From contig DDDD01000100.1 of the NCBI GenBank assembly GCA_002335945.1, positions 1-6,731 on the forward strand: DNA of 6,731 nucleotides, given 5' to 3'. The notes beneath the pieces were generated by a model. That model did not search any database. It saw nothing but the letters and a program-made list of their open reading frames with translations, and was not told the origin of the DNA. The stretch is from Porticoccaceae bacterium UBA1989. Lineage in GTDB: Bacteria > Pseudomonadota > Gammaproteobacteria > Pseudomonadales > Porticoccaceae. Shown one piece after another: positions 5,003-6,731 of the stretch (the stretch's first letter is position 1; each line of letters opens with the position of its first letter). The position numbers and the translations under genes are program-made.

Positions 5003-6731
5003 ATGCTAAACAAGTTTCCCCTGTGGAAGAATCTAATGATTCTCCTAATTGTCACATTTGGTTTTATCTATGCCTCGCCCAACCTTTTCCCACCAGATCC
5101 GGCTATTCAGCTGTCGGGGCAGAGTGGTGCCATGGTTATCGATCAGCCGGTATTGGATCAAGTTGAAAAATCACTCGACGAAGCAGGTATTGAGTACTTT
5201 GCAGGGGAAGCCGATGGCGAGAGCCTGCTGGTGCGGTTACAAGATATCAAAATGCAGTTGCGCGCCAAAGAGATTATTCAGGCTGAAATGGGTGGCAACT
5301 ATATTGTTGCGCTCAATCTTGCGCCTACCACCCCGGACTGGTTGAGCAGTTTGGGCGGTGTACCTATGAAATTGGGTCTCGATCTCAGTGGTGGTGTGCA
5401 CTTCTTACTGGAAGTCGACCTCGACTCTGCACTGGCAGTTCGTCTTGAAGGTGATTTACAAGACATTAAAGCGACACTGCGTGAAGATCGTATTCGCTAT
5501 CGCAGCTTTGAACTTGTGGGCAACCAGATTATTGGTCAGTTCCGCGACGCCGAGCAGATTGAAAAGGCAACTGCACTAATCCGCAGTAATTATCGCGATC
5601 TGCAGCCACAGTATAAAAATGGCCAAAATCCCCTATCATTGGTGTTACAGCTCAGTGATGTTGCCGGCAATCTGATTGAAGACAATGCCATCAAGCAAAA
5701 CCTGACGTCACTGCGTAATCGAGTTAATGAGTTGGGTGTGTCTGAGCCGCTGGTTTCCCGTCAGGGCAAGAACCGCATTGTGGTTGAGCTACCTGGCGTG
5801 CAGGACACAGCCGAAGCTAAGCGTATTATTGGTAAAACAGCTAATCTTGAGTTTCGCCTAGAGTCGCTGTCTAAATCTGGCGAGACGTTCAAATTTCGTA
5901 ATCCCGGTGGTCAGGGTCCAGAGGCCCGTTTAGAGAATAAAGCGGTTATCACTGGTGAGAATGTTACGGATGCTCGGGCTAGCTTCGATGAAAATGGTCG
6001 TCCACAGGTTAATATCACGCTGGATGCAAAGGGCGGCTGGCAGATGGGTCACGCCACCAGAGACAATATCGGCCGTCGTCTTTCTGTGCTGTTTATTGAG
6101 TACAAAACCAAGTTGGAAAAATCGATCGATGAAAATGGTGAAGTGGTTATTACGCCCATTCCCTTTGTTGAAAAACATATTATTTCCCTAGCCACCATTC
6201 AGGCACAGTTGGGTAAGCAGTTCCGTATTACTGGACTAGATGGCCAGCGCGAGTCGTCTGAGCTTGCCCTGTTGCTGCGCGCCGGTGCACTGGCTGCGCC
6301 AATGTACATTGTTGAAGAACGTACTATTGGGCCCTCGTTGGGTGCCGATAATATACAGCTGGGTGTTAAGTCAGTCAGCGTGGGTATGGCCATGGTACTG
6401 GTGTTTATGCTGGTGATTTACCGTGCCTTTGGTATAGCCGCCAATATAGCCCTGGGGATGAACCTAGTATTATTGATCGCATTTATGTCATTACTGGGTG
6501 CGACCCTAACATTGCCGGGTATTGCCGGTATCGTACTGACAGTGGGCATGGCGGTGGATGCCAATGTGCTTATTTTCTCGCGGATTCGTGAAGAACTCGC
6601 CGAGGGGGCCTCAGTGCAGAGTGCTATTAGTGCCGGTTATGATCGCGCCTTTGTGTCTATTCTCGATGCCAACATCACAACGTTGATTGTGGCTCTGATT
6701 CTGTTCCTGATTGGTTCCGGCCCGGTACAGG
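5003..6731 (+). CDS. secD: Protein translocase subunit SecD (3' end cut by window)
   Basis: SecD pairs with SecF in the inner membrane and uses the proton gradient to pull exported proteins through SecYEG on the periplasmic side. The frame is open for 576 codons to the window edge, about 40 short of the E. coli length (615 aa). The start MLNKFPLWKN matches the E. coli N-terminus and has AAAGGA 10 bp upstream. The first membrane segment is about 8-26. The periplasmic domain follows, with ALNLAPTTPDWL (103-114), MKLGLDLSGGVHF (122-134), NRVNELGV and RIVVELPGVQDTAEAK, and then FRITG, ALLLRAGALAAPM and EERTIGPSLG. Further membrane segments are at about 458-476, 479-499, 506-526 and 553-571. Asp519, in VGMAVDANVLIFSRI, matches the membrane Asp essential for proton-driven function in E. 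coli. The final SecD segment and any secF lie outside the window. yajC, its usual upstream neighbour, is absent. Confidence 0.97.
   Translation, partial: MLNKFPLWKNLMILLIVTFGFIYASPNLFPPDPAIQLSGQSGAMVIDQPVLDQVEKSLDEAGIEYFAGEADGESLLVRLQDIKMQLRAKEIIQAEMGGNYIVALNLAPTTPDWLSSLGGVPMKLGLDLSGGVHFLLEVDLDSALAVRLEGDLQDIKATLREDRIRYRSFELVGNQIIGQFRDAEQIEKATALIRSNYRDLQPQYKNGQNPLSLVLQLSDVAGNLIEDNAIKQNLTSLRNRVNELGVSEPLVSRQGKNRIVVELPGVQDTAEAKRIIGKTANLEFRLESLSKSGETFKFRNPGGQGPEARLENKAVITGENVTDARASFDENGRPQVNITLDAKGGWQMGHATRDNIGRRLSVLFIEYKTKLEKSIDENGEVVITPIPFVEKHIISLATIQAQLGKQFRITGLDGQRESSELALLLRAGALAAPMYIVEERTIGPSLGADNIQLGVKSVSVGMAMVLVFMLVIYRAFGIAANIALGMNLVLLIAFMSLLGATLTLPGIAGIVLTVGMAVDANVLIFSRIREELAEGASVQSAISAGYDRAFVSILDANITTLIVALILFLIGSGPVQ

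Noticed and set aside
5049..5579. Two forward frames (5049-5345 and 5388-5579)
   Set aside because: Out-of-frame shadows of secD, whose own frame is continuous from 5003 to the window end.
5930..6393. Forward and minus-strand frames at 5930-6178, 5955-6191 and 6199-6393
   Set aside because: All lie inside the secD coding frame and resemble no protein family.

Overview
The window looks like chromosomal DNA from a gammaproteobacterium, probably a marine-type lineage. QueA, Tgt and SecD all align by eye, end to end, with the Escherichia coli proteins, and queA-tgt-(yajC)-secD-secF is the usual gammaproteobacterial order. The taxonomic placement is inference from memory of these families. No plasmid, phage or transposon gene is intact here.

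Left part (1-884): an open frame for a hydrophobic peptide runs in from the left edge. It converges on a minus-strand gene for a small outer-membrane-type lipoprotein of the DUF4156 kind (241-543). About 250 bp of intergenic DNA follows. It holds a perfect 8-bp dyad, a C8 tract, a tandem 12-bp repeat and a terminator. Then comes a minus-strand tRNA-Leu(CAA) gene (798-884) with an encoded CCA end. Its likely promoter, an extended -10 type with a GC-rich discriminator, lies about 100 bp upstream.

Middle (885-2766): about 960 bp contain no convincing gene. One 44-codon minus-strand ORF is possible, the stretch from about 1380 to 1800 is clearly AT-rich, and a perfect TTAACACA-N8-TGTGTTAA dyad sits at 1617-1640. 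After it stands a lone GntR-type transcription factor gene (1848-2534) with an excellent Shine-Dalgarno sequence. Its effector domain is FCD-like, but the usual metal-binding histidines are not visible. A strong intrinsic terminator at 2678-2700 separates this gene from the next operon.

Right part (2767-6731): queA and tgt overlap by four bases (ATGA). They encode two steps of queuosine tRNA modification: Tgt inserts preQ1 at the wobble position of GUN-anticodon tRNAs, and QueA converts it to epoxyqueuosine. Next is secD, cut off by the window end after 576 codons, an inner-membrane subunit of the SecDF protein-export motor. The gene normally between tgt and secD, yajC, is absent. Only 68 bp separate the two genes, with a TATAAT box and GC-rich discriminator in the gap.

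Most of the window is ordinary housekeeping DNA. I do not see a clear new biological system. The points most worth checking are the missing yajC, the solitary regulator with its nearby dyads, and a possible integrase scar next to tRNA-Leu.
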